DNA of 60,000 nucleotides from positions 12,699,504 to 12,759,503 of the forward strand of contig NC_088298.1 of assembly GCF_032854445.1 (NCBI RefSeq). The letters run 5' to 3'. Each line of letters opens with the position of its first letter. Positions within the stretch are counted from its first letter, which is position 1. The notes under the pieces were generated by a model. That model was not told the DNA's origin. It did not search any database and saw only the letters and a list, made by a program, of their open reading frames with translations. The DNA is from Liolophura sinensis (taxonomy: Eukaryota; Mollusca; Polyplacophora; Chitonida; Chitonidae). Positions 1 to 12,990 of the stretch are shown here, in pieces. Made by a program: the position numbers and the translations under genes.

Positions 1-270
1 TTCTATGTGGTGGCAGTACGGTACTGTGTGTTATCCTGCGGCTCTAAGGTACCGTGTGTTGGCCTTTTAGTTCTATACGGCGGCTGTACGGTACTGTGTG
101 TTAGCCGTTCGGTTATGTACTCTGGGTCTACGGTACCGTGAGTTGGCGTTTTGGTTCTATACGGCGGTTGTACGGTACTGTGGGTTAGCCGTTCGGTTGT
201 GTACAGCGGCTGTACGGTACTGTGTATTTAAAGCCGTTCTGTCCTATACTGCAGCTGTACAATATTGGAC
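1..270. repeat. 42-bp minisatellite (left part cut by window edge)
   Basis: The core acggtactgtgtgttagcc recurs with starts near 46, 88, 130, 172 and 214, exactly 42 bp apart, with a further degenerate copy near 18. About six copies are visible and the array must continue upstream of the window. Because 42 is a multiple of three, short open frames of 14-residue periodicity appear on both strands. I see no sign that they are genes. Confidence 0.85.
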
Positions 271-2640
271 ATCTGCCGCGCGGTACAATTCGCTGCCGGC
301 ATGAAATTGTCACAAAATACTCGGCAGCTGCCACATTGTACATGTACTGATCAGTTTTTGGCCCATCCTGCACACAAGTGGTACTGTACTGCACGGTCAT
401 GGCTTTGTGATGTACACAATGCTCAGCAGGTAGTGAATCATACAGGCCCGTCTCTGGCCCCCTCTGAACCGTATATACCAACAGGTTGAGAAGCGTTCAG
501 TGCCTCAAGGTCAAAATTACAGAGCTGCTTATCGTGGCTTATCTGATAAAAATATACTTATTCTAACGGGTATTGCTTACAACTATTTCTTTACTGGAAC
601 AGAATTGTATACAAAAAATGGTTGGAGAAAACCGAGGTACCCGCTGAAAAAGACTGACCTTCGCCAGGTACCTGCAAAATCCTGGTGCTTGATTTATATT
701 TGATACAGATGAATTTATTCTTGTTTTATGTGACTTATATTACATATGAAACTCTACAATAAAGTTGATCGTAAAATTGTCGAGATCTCACTGGTTTCTT
801 TGTCGGACTTTCCCGGACAGATCACATCAATGTTATGCAGACACATTAGCAGTCTTCTACGAATATTGTGTCCACACTGTATGTCACATGTGGGAAAGAT
901 CGTTCGTAACATGCCAAAGGTCAGTGGTTTACGCCAAACTCTCCAGTTTTTTTTTCTAACCATAAACACTCACGGCAATTATATAAATGAAAAATTCCCG
1001 AGCATAGCAACGATGAAATTAATAAATGTGCGATACAGTACAACTATCTTTGACAAATAACAACGAATCGAAAATAAATCATGAAATGTTTGTCGCATAC
1101 AGTAAGAAAGAACCGATAATTTGACAATACCCTGTCGATGACCCAGTTTCGTATCTTCAGCTACACAACTGACACCGGTTAGTTGTTGAGCGACACGTTT
1201 TGCGAACACTCCCACGGGTTTTCTCTCTGACAAGCAGAACTTCATGTACAGCCCCTCATGCGCCGATTTATGGATGGTTGTGTCTCCAGACAGATGCGAC
1301 TGAACGTCCGATAAAACCAAATCAAAGTACGGCCCTGCTTGATATCGCTTGTGAGCGGGGTCATAAATCTAACCCACTACTCACCAAGACGACCTTTAAG
1401 GTAACGTTTAAGTCGTACCTATAGGGTCCTCGACGGTAAGGGTATTATCTGGAGACGTCGTGGAGAGAATGCTCTTACGTAACACCCATTTTTTTCTCTC
1501 GCCTTAACTTCCTGGATACAGGCTAAAGACACAATTGGTCTATGACAGTCAGGGCTATATACGTAATGTACAGTCTACTTTTCTATTGTAAGAACTGGAG
1601 CTGCCTTTGAGCGTACCCTGGCTAACAAGATGTCATTCCATCTTCCTACATTAACTGACGCCGCTAACCCGAGGAGGGTACATTTCTTGCCTAGAATTCC
1701 GGTAAGTTATCTTGGTTTTCTCTGTATAAGACATGTAACCATTGCGTGACATTTGCACTCCGTGACATTGATCAAATGAAAATGTGCTACCAGGATATGC
1801 TACATGAACCAAATGCCTCTAAGCCTTAAGACTTTAAACTTAAAGAAGGCCTACTGACAATTATATGGAAACTATCAAAAATTCGTTTTAGTGACTGTTT
1901 TTTGTTTCTTTCCAAAATTTAAACAGAACTAAATCAATTCATTTCAATTCCACGCTAGAATTAAGTCATACTTAAGTGATGCTATACTTACGTTCTGATG
2001 ACCGTTAGTTCAATTTTGAAATACCTTATATTAAATTTATCAAGAATTAAACACTCCAGCGAGGTGGTTGAACATGTGTGAGCAGGTACCATGCAATGTA
2101 TATGAGCTATAGATATTATACTGTGCGTAAGTTTGTTTCACAAAAACAGCTAATTGAGCAACTTTTCGGGGACTTCCCCGATTGTCAGAAAGTCATTCCA
2201 AAACGCACAAGAAAAAGACGCTACATCTAAGACGATGCCAAAATACGCCACTTGGTACTTTTGAAACAGTTTCTGAATATTTCATTAATCCTTTCAACAA
2301 AATCGTTGACGATATTAAGAAATTTCTTGTTTGTCGACCGAAAGAATATTGCTACCAAGATAATATGATATTGATGTATTCAGTTAATATATGAATGTCG
2401 AACGATAGATACTGATGTTTTGTCTAAGTTTTTAGACACAGCATTTTATTAAAAGTTTAAAACCACAGGAAGGTATGTGTACAAATGTAGCACTGAAAGA
2501 TGGACTGGTTTTGTGTAAAATTTACTTACATGTCCCGAAGCAAAGGAAAATAACAAATAGTCAAAGAATAACAGTACGTGTATACAACTTCGTGATACGC
2601 TAAGCAGAACAAAATGACAGCAGACAAAACTTACCGACAG
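271..2640. other. Gene-poor stretch, no gene recognised
   Basis: Only short, low-quality frames of about 60-115 codons occur, without recognisable domains or splice pairs. The stretch at 880-945 (cacatgtgggaaag...gccaaaggtc...gtggtttacgcc) resembles 29060-29125, so it is probably a remnant of a dispersed element. Nothing else can be supported. Confidence 0.6.
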
Positions 2641-5600
2641 AACAACAATACTGGAAAACAGAAAAACATAAAATTTAGGGACAGGTATAGCAGTACTGGA
2701 AAACAGTAACACACAAAATTTAGTGGCAGGTACAGCAGTACTGGAAAACAGCAACACACAAAACCTAATGACAGGTATAGTAGTGCTGAAAAACAGCAAC
2801 ACAAAACTTTATGACAGGTATAGCAGTACTGAAAAAAATCTACAAACAAAATTTACTGACAGGTATAGCAGTACTGGAAAACAGCAACACACAAACTTAC
2901 TGGCAGGTACAGCAGTACTGGAAAACACCAACACACAAAACGTACTGACAGGTATACCAGTACCGGAAAATACCAACACACAAAACTTACTGACAGGTAC
3001 AGCAGTAATGGAAAACACCAACACACAAAACTTACTGACAGGTATAGCAGTACCGGAAAACACCAACACACAAAACTTGACGACAGGTATAGCAGTACTG
3101 AAAGACAGCAACACACAAGACTTACTGACAGGTATAGCAGTACTGGAAAACAGCATCACACAAAGCTTAGTGACAGGTATAGCATCACGGGAAAACACCA
3201 ACACACAAAACTTACTGACAGATATGGCAGTACTGGTGAACACCAACACACAAAGCTTACTGACAGGTATAGCAGTACTGGTAAACACCAACACACAAAA
3301 CTTACTGACAGGTATAGCAGTACTGGTAAACACCAACGCACAAAATTTTACTGACAGGTATAGCAGTACCGGAAAACACAAACACACAAAACTTGATGAC
3401 AGGTGTAGCAGTACTGGTATACACTAACACACAAAACTTACTGACAGGTATAGCAGTACTGAAAGACAGCAACACACAAGACTTACTGACAGGTATAGCA
3501 GTACTGGAAAACAGCATCACACAAAGCTTAGTGACAGGTATAGCATCACGGGAAAACACCAACACACAAAACTTACTGACAGATATGGCAGTACTGGTGA
3601 ACACCAACACACAAAGCTTACTGACAGGTATAGCAGTACTGGAAAACAGCATCACACAAAGCTTAGTGACAGGTATAGCATCACGGGAAAACACCAACAC
3701 ACAAAACTTACTGACAGATATGGCAGTACTGGTGAACACCAACACACAAAGCTTACTGACAGGTATAGCAGTACTGGTAAACACCAACGCACAAAATTTT
3801 ACTGACAGGTATAGCAGTACCGGAAAACACAAACACACAAAACTTGATGACAGGTGTAGCAGCACGGGAAAACAGAAACACACAAAACTTGATGACAGGT
3901 GTAGCAGTACTGGTATACACTAACACACGAAACTTACTGACAGGTATAGCAGTACTGGAAAACAACATCACAGAAAACTTACTGACAGGTATAGCAGTGC
4001 TAGAAAACAGGATAACGCAAAGCTTAGTGACAGGTAAAGCAGTACTGAAAGAAAGCAACACACAAAACTTAATGATAGGTATTGCAGCACGGGAAAACAG
4101 CAACACATAAAACTTAATGACAGGTATTTTAGTACTAGAAAACAGTAACACACAAAACTTAATGACAGGCACAGCAGCACGGGAAAACATCAACACACAA
4201 AACTTAATGACAGGTATAGCAGCACTGAAAGACAGCAACACACAAAACTTGAAGACAGGTGTAGCAGCACGGGAAAACAGCAACACACAAAACTTACTGA
4301 CAGCAGTGTAGCCACACACAAAACTTAATGACAGGTATAGCAGCACGGGAAAACAGCAACACACAAAACTTAATGATCGGTATAGCAGCACGGGAAAACA
4401 GAAACAAACAAAACTTGAAGATAGGTGTAGCAGGTAAACACCAGCTCACAAAACTTAATGAGAGGTATAGCAGTACCGGAAAACACCAACACACAAAAGT
4501 TAATGATCGGTATAGCAGCACGGGAAAACAGAAACACACAAAATTTGAAGATAGGTGTAGCAGTACTGGCAAACACCAACACACAAAACTTAATGACAGG
4601 TATAGCAGCACGGGAAAACAGCAACACACAAAACTTAATGATCGGTATAGCAGCACGGGGAAACAGAAACAAACAAAACTTGAAGATAGGTGTAGCAGTA
4701 CTGGTAAACACCAACACACAAAACTTAATGACAGGTATAGCAGCATGGGAAAACAGCAACACACAAAACTTAATGATCGGTATAGCAGCACGGGGAAACA
4801 GAAACAAACAAAACTTGAAGATAGGTGTAGCAGTACTGGTAAACACCAGCTCACAAAACTTAATGACAGGTATAGCAGCACGGGAAAACAGCAACACATA
4901 AAACTTAATGACAGGTATAGCAGCACGGGAAAACAGAAACACACAAAACTTAATGACAGGTATATCAGTACTAGAAAACAGGAACACACAAAATTTACTG
5001 ACAGGTATAGCAGTACTGGAAAACAGCAACACACAAACTTAATGACAGGTACAGCAGCAAGGGAAAACAGCAACACACAAAACTTACTAATAAGTATAGC
5101 AGCACGAGAAAACAGCAACACACAAGACTTACTGACAGGTATAGCAGCACTGGAAAACACCAACACACAAAACTTAATGACAAATATGGCAGTACTGGAA
5201 AACACCAACACACAAAACCTAATGACAGGTATAGCAGTACCGGAAAATACCAACACACAAAACTTACTGACAGGTACAGCAGTAATGGAAAACACCAACA
5301 CACAAAACTTACTTACAGGTATACCAGTACCGGAAAATACCAACACACAAAACTTGACGACAGGTATAGCAGTAATGGAAAACACCAACGCACAAAACTT
5401 ACTGACAGGTATAGCAGTGCTGGAAAACACCAACACACAAAACTTGATGACAGGTATAGCAGTACTGAAAGACAGCAACACACAAAACTTACTGACAGGT
5501 ATAGCAGTACTGGAAAACAGCATCACACAAAGCTTAGTGACAGGTATAGCATCACGGGAAAACACCAACACACAAAACTTACTGACAGATATGGCAGTAC

Positions 5601-7022
5601 TGGTAAACACCAACACACAAAGCTTACTGACAGGTATAGCAGTACTGGTAAACACCAACACACAAAACTTACTGACAGGTATAGCAGTACTGGTAAACAC
5701 CAACGCACAAAATTTTACTGACAGGTATAGCAGTACCGGAAAACACAAACACACAAAACTTGATGACAGGTGTAGCAGCACGGGAAAACAGAAACACACA
5801 AAACTTGATGACAGGTGTAGCAGTACTGGTATACACTAACACACAAAACTTACTGACAGGTATAGCAGTACTGGAAAACAGCATCACAGAAAACTTACTA
5901 ACAGGTATAGCAGTGCTAGAAAACAGGATCACGCAAAGCTTAGTGACAGGTAAAGCAGTACTGAAAGAAAGCAACACACAAAACTTAATGATAGGTATTG
6001 CAGCACGGGAAAATAGCAACACATAAAACTTAATGACAGGTATAGCAGCACGGGAAAACAGAAACACACAAAACTTAATGACAGGTATTTTAGTACTAGA
6101 AAACAGTAACACACAAAACTTAATGATAGGTATAGCAGCACGGGAAAACATCAACACACAAAACTTAATGACAGGTATAGCAGCACTGAAAGACAGCAAC
6201 ACACAAAACTTGAAGATAGGTGTAGCAGCACGGGAAAACAGCACCACACAAAACTTACTGACAGCAGTGTAGCCACACACAAAACTTAATGACAGGTATA
6301 GCAGTACCGGAAAACACCAACACACAAAAGTTAATGATCGGTATAGCAGCACGGGAAAACAGAAACACACAAAACTTGAAGATAGGTGTAGCAGTACTGG
6401 TAAACACCAGCTCACAAAACTTAATGACAGGTATAGCAGTACCGGAAAATACCAACACACAAAACTTAATGATCGGTATAGCAGCACGGGAAAACAGAAA
6501 CACGCAAAACTTGATGACAGGTGTAGCAGTACTGGTAAACACCAACACACAAAACTTACTGACAGGTATAGTGGTACTGGAAAACAGCATCACACAAAAC
6601 TTACTGACAGGTATAGAAGTACTGGAAAACAGCATCACACAAAACCTAATGACAGGTAAAGCAGTACTGAAAGAAAGCAACACACAAAACTTGATGACAG
6701 GTATAGCAGCACGGGAAAACAGCAACACATAAAACTTAATGACAGGTATAGCAGCACGGGAAAACAGAAACACACAAAACTTAATGACAGGTATATCAGT
6801 ACTAGAAAACAGGAACACACAAAACTTAATGACAGGTATAGCATCACGGGAAAACGTCAACACACAAAACTTAATGACAGGTATAGCAGCACGGGAAAAC
6901 AGCAACACACAAAACTTGAAGATAGGTGTAGCAGCACGGGAAAACAGCAACACACAAAACTTAATGACAGCGGTGTAGCCACACACAAAACTTAATGACA
7001 GGTATAGCAGTACTGGAAAATA
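2640..7022. repeat. Large 45-bp minisatellite, about 97 copies, with higher-order structure
   Basis: The unit reads roughly acaggtatagcagtactgg + aaaacaccaacacacaaaa + cttactg, 45 bp long, and recurs for 4.4 kb. Variants differ at a few sites (gtatagcagcacggg, gtgtagcagtactgg, caacaca/catcaca). Whole blocks are repeated: 3844-4311 matches 5760-6272 and partly 6480-6978. A short aberrant unit with gacagcagtgtagccacac marks the block ends near 4300, 6262 and 6968. The 15-codon length keeps several frames open on both strands, giving overlapping frames of about 500 codons at 4328-5839 (+) and 4294-5799 (-). Stops (for example acataaaac near 4110, 6024 and 6729) and frame changes between copies argue against a protein gene. 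Confidence 0.9.
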
Positions 7023-7271
7023 GCAACGCATTATACCTTCTAACTCGTGTAGCACCACGAATTTGTATGACCTGAGATGAAACCCATTTCGCGTCAGGCC
7101 TAATCCTTTCTACACCAGATTTATGTGGGTGTTCAAAATTACCCGGTGTATCTTGTCGTTCCTAGGCAAGGTCTGTGTGGCCTATTTAAGGTTTATTTAA
7201 ACTTAAACGCTGTGTTTCACACTGTATTAGGTGTTCAAAACATACCGCTATGCAATCCAGTTACTTTTTTT

Positions 7272-7340
7272 TTGATTGTAGTTTAACGCCATACCCAAGG
7301 ATTTTTTGCTTGTACGATAGCAGGTAGTATTATGGTTGGA
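7272..7340 (-). mobile_element. V-SINE-like tail fragment
   Basis: The stretch tttgattgtagtttaacgcc, followed by atacccaagg, a ttgtacgatag block and agtattatgg, is a diverged antisense copy of the 3' part of the family-1 SINE seen intact at 59615-59881. Head and core are missing. Confidence 0.5.
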
Positions 7341-7438
7341 CCTTAACCGAATCACCGAGACAGACCGAGAAAAAAGTTATCTGCTATACATTCATCTATC
7401 CATACCAGCTTCGTGTTGGTGGTAAAATTTAACCACTA

Positions 7439-7441
<3 letters not shown>

Positions 7442-7521
<80 letters not shown>
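7442..7521. repeat. (AT)40 dinucleotide microsatellite
   Basis: About 80 bp of uninterrupted AT dinucleotide. It makes spurious Tyr-Ile frames on both strands. It is likely length-polymorphic and possibly cruciform-forming. Confidence 0.97.
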
Positions 7522-7524
<3 letters not shown>

Positions 7525-10199
7525 ATCTATTATTGCAGGCATACTCCGGTACTTCAGTAAGGCGTTTGCCGTTAGTAGTTTTCTACATGTATATATTAAA
7601 GATTTAATTGTGGGCAAAACAACAAGGGTAAATTCAATGCTGAGAAATATACGAGATTTATGGGCCATGTAAAATGATATATGTATAGAGCTGAACTATA
7701 AAGACGTGTATTGTACTCCACTCCGGCCTGCGAGACCATATCACAGGTTTCACAACATACAGCCACTTGAGATTTGATAAACACGGATTATCTTTATTGC
7801 GGCAGTTTGTAGAGCAGAAAGGAACAGGACAATTCGTTGACATTTATACTGTGCATAAAATATCAATAACTGGTCGGTCGTTTTTTTAGTTCTATGATTT
7901 GGTAGAAGGTACAATACACTGTGGAGCAATCCAGTGATTTTTTTAATGATATAATGATTCAATGAGTTGAAATATTTAGAAAAAGACGCAAAACATAATT
8001 TGGCAGCAGTTGTGTGTTTTATTATAATAATAATACATGAATGATGGTTTATTGAGTTTGTTGATACTTTGACGAAATAACTGACTAATGGAATGATTTA
8101 TTGCATAGAAGCGTAAGTCTTAGCTTCGTTGGTGCCATGATTGATGTTCAAAAAAGCAGCGCAGATTGTACATATCCCATTTGTCTTTATTGGTTTGGCG
8201 TCAATCATATGTCAAAATGAAAACACTGTACCGCGTGAAAAACCTAATATACAAATCACCATAAATCTTTACACAAAATTTTAGATTCGACGTTCCCAGT
8301 TAACCACTTTTTTATCTACAAGCTCCGTCTTTTGCCCAAGACACTCAAGACTTGACCAATTACTCTTACTTATTAAAACGTCAAAACAGAAATTCGCACA
8401 CCAGTAGTCAATCTAATTCCACGTTTCAGGTATCTGAAGGCCATTTCCAGAAACAACGTTCAGCCGAAACCACCAAAAAACTAAGAAATTGTATAAAGTA
8501 TGAAATCAAGACGAATTCATGCAAATAGAGCACTCAGCAGTTTTCACTGATGTTGGAAAAACTCGTGGAATGCTCGTAACGAACGAATGAAGCCAGTCTC
8601 CAAATCATGTACCAAGTTAGTTATGTGTTGGTGGTAACCAAAATCTAATTTAATACGACGAATTCCGCCACTAGCCCCGGGATACGCTAACAAACAACAT
8701 CACTGGATACATAGAGGTCTTAACAGATAATATCGATCAACTCCGGACCTGTAACCGCAATTCTGGTTTCCTTATGAATTCGCCGTTAAATGAGAAACAA
8801 ATAGAAAATCAAGTATTTAGACACATATTGTGGAAAGGTATCGAGAAAGGCCAGGGATATTAAAAAAAAAAACAATATGAAAAAATACATTCAATGCAAA
8901 GTCTTTTAATATTAAAAACATCACGTAACATAATTCACTGAAAATAGTAGTCTTTGTTAAATGATTTTGTGTATGTTTACTTATAAAAATTTTAAATGAT
9001 CTTTCATTTTGAAACACAAAAAAATATAATGAGATACGGTAGATAGAAATCATTAATGTGTAAGTAAAAGTAAAACAGTAATAAATACATTTCCAAAAAA
9101 ATTAATAATAAAATTGCCGCACGAGGAGGTTTTGATGCTTCTGTTAGGAAGCAAACCCCTTCTCATTGGCTTCTACAAGAAGTTGGACCGCAAGACAGTT
9201 ATAACAGTTATAAATGTTGCGTTCAACATTTAGAGTTCAACATTTTTATTGTGAATCACCCAAAAATCTTTCTGGCTTCTCCCTTTTACATCAAAACTGT
9301 CTTTGCCGTCTGACAGAAATCCTTAGTTTGCTATTATTATTTTTAACAGCTATATTTCAAGGTGCGGGGATCATGAAACGATATTTGACTTAAGTCAAAA
9401 TTTCAAATCACAGAAGTTGTTCTTTTTATGTAACAAGGTCAGAGTATTGCTTGACAACGTACATTAAGGGTAAATTATTGAAAAACAAATTTCAGCTAAA
9501 ATAACCGAAAGGAACACACCAAATTCAATAATTAAAATGTTGACCCGGGGGTCAGGAAACACAGAAGATGTGTAGGTAATGTATTATTGTTCACGGGATT
9601 TGTACATTTTCGAATTAAAAAACTACGTATCATATTACAAGGCTAATCAGTAATCATGGAAGGCAAAACACCTGACAAAAGAAAAAAGCAATATCAGGCA
9701 GTTTATGTCACAAACCATCAAAAAATGCCATCATTTCGTTAGTATCCGCATTATCGCTTCATTATTGCCCCGCTCTATGTCCTTGCTCCCATAGCCTTCA
9801 GATTTGAAGGTGATATTGCCAGGCGATTCTATTTCTGGTTAATAGCTTATGACAGTCCCAACATATGGTAATGACCTTATGTGATGATAACGGTATTGTT
9901 TCTCCGTGTCAAAGTACAGGACGTCACGAGAGAAGCACGTCACGGTACAAGCCGTCTCTAGCGATAATATATTGATTACATTTGTGCAGATATTTGATTA
10001 GAGCATTATTGTGTATAAACCTTGTTCTCCTGCCCATTGTATCAGCCAGAAACTTTCAGCATGTGAATGTTTAATGATTTTATAGATGTGCAAGAATGAC
10101 TAGTGGAACTTAACATGCTCATATTTACTGAGACAACTGACATACCTTGTGATTTACAACACCTGTACGGGAGTTTGACCTGTTGTGGCGACGATGATC

Positions 10200-10207
10200 T
10201 GACGTCA
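10200..10207. promoter_or_regulatory. Palindromic CRE-type site upstream of exon 1a
   Basis: A perfect TGACGTCA lies about 345 bp upstream of the exon 1a start codon. It is kept at the same relative position in the second duplicated unit (14124-14131). A GGGCGG box follows in both units (10333-10338 in copy 1). These are candidate promoter elements. Their conservation may simply reflect a recent duplication. Confidence 0.3.
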
Positions 10208-10551
10208 GATAAACTTTTGCCACCGTTGCCAGTTAGTTTCACGGGAAATCTCGAGATAATTTAAGTCAGATATAACAGTTCTAAACTCAGTAGTGCGCAT
10301 ACACTATTATTTCCAGGGCGTGTGTTGGTGTTGGGCGGAAAGTTAGAATACATTTCTTCTCTCGGCTAAACACTATTTAAAAATGTGAACCTAATGATGA
10401 AATAGAACGCGGCTGGATTATTTTACCATGAATGCACTTTCAAGTGTTTTTCCCGTCTGACTGGCAATAAAAAATTGTTTGACCAAGCTCGCCAGAATTT
10501 CATCAGTGTGACACCAACGTCAAATTCTTTCAACATAAAGAAAAGCGCCAG

Positions 10552-10584
10552 ATGGAGATGGAGGCGCCAGCTGAGGACGACATG
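10552..10584 (+). CDS. CHS: Candidate alternative first coding exon 1a of chitin synthase
   Basis: Reads MEMEAPAEDDM, then a donor GTAAGG at 10585 in phase 0. That phase fits the phase-0 acceptor of exon 2 at 21275. The ATG is the first in-frame methionine after an in-frame TGA at 10480-10482. The short acidic peptide joins naturally to the acidic exon 2. A nearly identical exon sits at 14477-14509 in the second duplicated unit. No transcript evidence is available, so the exon is an inference from the start context, donor, phase and conservation. Confidence 0.5.
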
Positions 10585-11769
10585 GTAAGGAAAGGAATAT
10601 ATGTTCATCTGTGCACTTCATTTACTTTCAATGGCATATGAGTCAGCTGACATAATATATTCTTTCTTGTATATTGATGTTTATTGTGTATTTTTCTATT
10701 CTTGTGTTTTGTTCCTGTGTGAGCAGCATTGTTTTACAAGAGAAGATGTCATTACATTAATGTGCTTCGGTTCCCGCTCGTTAGCGTTTCTACAGCCATG
10801 ACAGCGGTTCATAAAAAGCTTAACAAAATTTTGAATTTAAAACAAATATTTGATATAAAAGGACAAACATTGTACCGGTACTAATTTTTATGTATAAATA
10901 CATGAAAAAATAAATAGAAACCATAGAAACATTACAGATGGTGTTAGTATCTTTCCATTTAGTATGAACCAGAACACTGTAATTTAAAAGCAATAAGCCT
11001 GTTGTAGGATATTTTGCCAGAGACGATGATATGACATTTTGGTGGACATAGATGGTGTTCCTTGTAAAATTTGGCGTATATTAGATTAATTGTCATTGAA
11101 TTTAGGATTGCATTTCCTTGATCTTCAGCTTGACTAAGAATAGAATTGTTTTTTCGGCCTGTTTGTCGCATTAGATGTATATACCAATCCTTACAACAAT
11201 AACGATAGATTTTGTAAACACAGATATACGTCTAAAGTGGGATTGATATATAGGGTTGACATTTATATAGACAACTTCATTTCATATCCAGCCCATCATT
11301 TCAAGAGAAGACCGTAAATAACAATTGAAATATTTGATCACTTTTGGCATGTTTACTGCATTCCACTGTGCGATGTGACCAGCGAGACTTCACTTATCTC
11401 CAGGTGTAATAAGTAATAATTTATAACAGTACTTAGTTGACAAACATTTAGAACGTTGCTGATTTACACCTGTATTTTATTTGTAGTGTGGGCTTAAAAC
11501 TCTGGCTCTGTCAGGGCCAAAACGTACGAAAAGCAATCCCCAACTCACTAAACAATTTTAAGAAGAGATAAAAATGAATGTCCCATTGAAATGCAACACC
11601 AGTCGATTAGTTTGGTTCGCTGACATTCCATCTGAACAAAGTTAAATTTAATTGTACTGTAACTGAGGAAATATTACAGTTTCGTTGATGACAGTATGTA
11701 CACGTCAATGTACAACTTGTCGTTCTGGTGACTATTTGCCACACAGCAAAATGTAATTTGATTTGATTG

Positions 11770-11913
11770 ACTTATTTGATTGGTGTTTTACGCCGTACCC
11801 AAGAGTATTTCTCTTATTCGACGGCAGCCAGCATTATGGTGGGAGGAAACCGCGCAGTCCGGGGAAGGAGTCCGGGGAAAACCCACGACCATCCGCAGGT
11901 TGCTGTAACACCC
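11770..11913 (-). mobile_element. V-SINE 3' part, antisense, within duplication copy 1
   Basis: Contains the family tail (tttgattggtgttttacgcc), the tattatggtgggaggaaacc block and the core cccacgaccatccgcaggtt. The tRNA-like head is absent. The same truncated copy occurs at 15715-15840, so it was present before the duplication. Confidence 0.8.
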
Positions 11914-11924
11914 AAGTAATTTGA

Positions 11925-12836
11925 AGGAATGGAAGAAGTAAACATCAGAGCAGCCTTAAACAAGAAATAACAGTAGGGTACTATCCTAATAGTGTAGCTA
12001 CCCTGATACAACAAGAAAGCAGTGGAGCAGATTGAGTGCAAGAAGTAACCAGTAGAGTAGTCTTATACAAAAAATAACCAGTAGAGTAATATTATATAAA
12101 AGGTAACCAGGAGAGTAGTCCAATACAAGAAGTAACCGGTAGAGTAGTATCTGAACGCATGAAATAATCACTAGAGTCTTCCCATACAAGAAGTAACCAG
12201 TAGAGTCATCTGATGCAAGAAGTAACAAACAGAGTAGTCCAATACAAGGAGTAACCAACAGAGAAGTCCAATACAAGAAGTAACCGGTATAGAGCTATCT
12301 CAATACAAGAAATAAACAGTATAATCTTCTTATACAAGAAATAACCAGTTGTCTCATCTTATACAAGAAGTAACCAACAAAGTAGTCCAATACAAGAAAT
12401 AACAGGTAGAGTAATATCCCAGTACAAGAAATAATCGCTAGAGTCTTCTTATACAATGAGTAACCGGTAGAGTAGTCTAATACAAGAAGTAGCCGATAGA
12501 GTAGTCTCTCAGTACAAGAAATAATCAGTGGAGTAGCTTAATACAAGAAGAAACCTGCAGAGAAGTCTAATAAAAGTAGTAACCAGTAGAGTGCATGTAG
12601 TAACCTAATACAAAAAGTAATCAGTAGAGTAGTCTAATAGAAGAAGTAACCAGTAGTCTAATAGAAGAAGTAACCAGTAGACTAGCCTTATAAAAGAAAT
12701 AACCAGTAGAGTAACCTAATACATACAGAAGTAAACAATAAAGTAGCTTAATGCAAGACGTAAACAGTAAATTAGTCTAATACAAGAAGTTATTAGTAGA
12801 GTTACCCTAATACAGGAAGTAACCAAAGAGTTTTTC
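11925..12836. repeat. 29-30-bp minisatellite, copy 1
   Basis: About 30 diverged units of the type tacaagaagtaaccagtag followed by agtagtctaa. Unit length wobbles around 29-30 bp and many copies have indels. The same array begins at 15845 in the second duplicated unit. Confidence 0.85.
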
Positions 12837-12840
12837 AAGA

Positions 12841-12990
12841 AATAATTTCATATCATTATTTATTTATATGAATCTTTTTTAATACAACTCTCAAATATTT
12901 TCACTTTTACAACAGTGGTGGTTTTGTGGGTGGAGAGGAAACTCGAATGCTCGGTCAAAAGCACGGACCTTTAGCAAGTTACTGGCTAAC
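12841..12990. repeat. Old dispersed element tail
   Basis: Sequence with ctctcaaatattttcactttt, gtggtggttttgtgggtgg and aggaaactcgaatgctcgg resembles the generic layout of a mollusc SINE tail (ATTTATTT stretch, a hairpin-like tail, then a gggtggagaggaaac block), but is too diverged to assign. It is repeated at 20170-20310 as part of the segmental duplication. Confidence 0.35.

Larger units (their letters stand above)
7023..9836. other. Gene-poor intergenic stretch
   Basis: AT-rich sequence with no supported coding region. It contains a SINE tail fragment near 7272-7340 and the AT microsatellite at 7442-7521, listed separately. From 7600 to 9836 I see no domain, splice pair or repeat that I can name. 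Confidence 0.6.

Noticed and set aside
4294-5839. Overlapping frames of about 500 codons on opposite strands
   Set aside because: They are read-through of a 45-bp minisatellite without stop codons. They lack start context and splice structure, and the unit shifts frame between copies.
2640-7022. CRISPR-like array
   Set aside because: Units are contiguous with no unique spacers, and the context is a eukaryotic genome.
7413-7668. Tyr-Ile-rich frames on both strands
   Set aside because: They are the translation of the AT microsatellite.
10601-10801. 66-codon frame conserved at 14526-14726
   Set aside because: It directly follows the candidate exon 1 donor and is conserved only because of the duplication. 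It contains no known motif.
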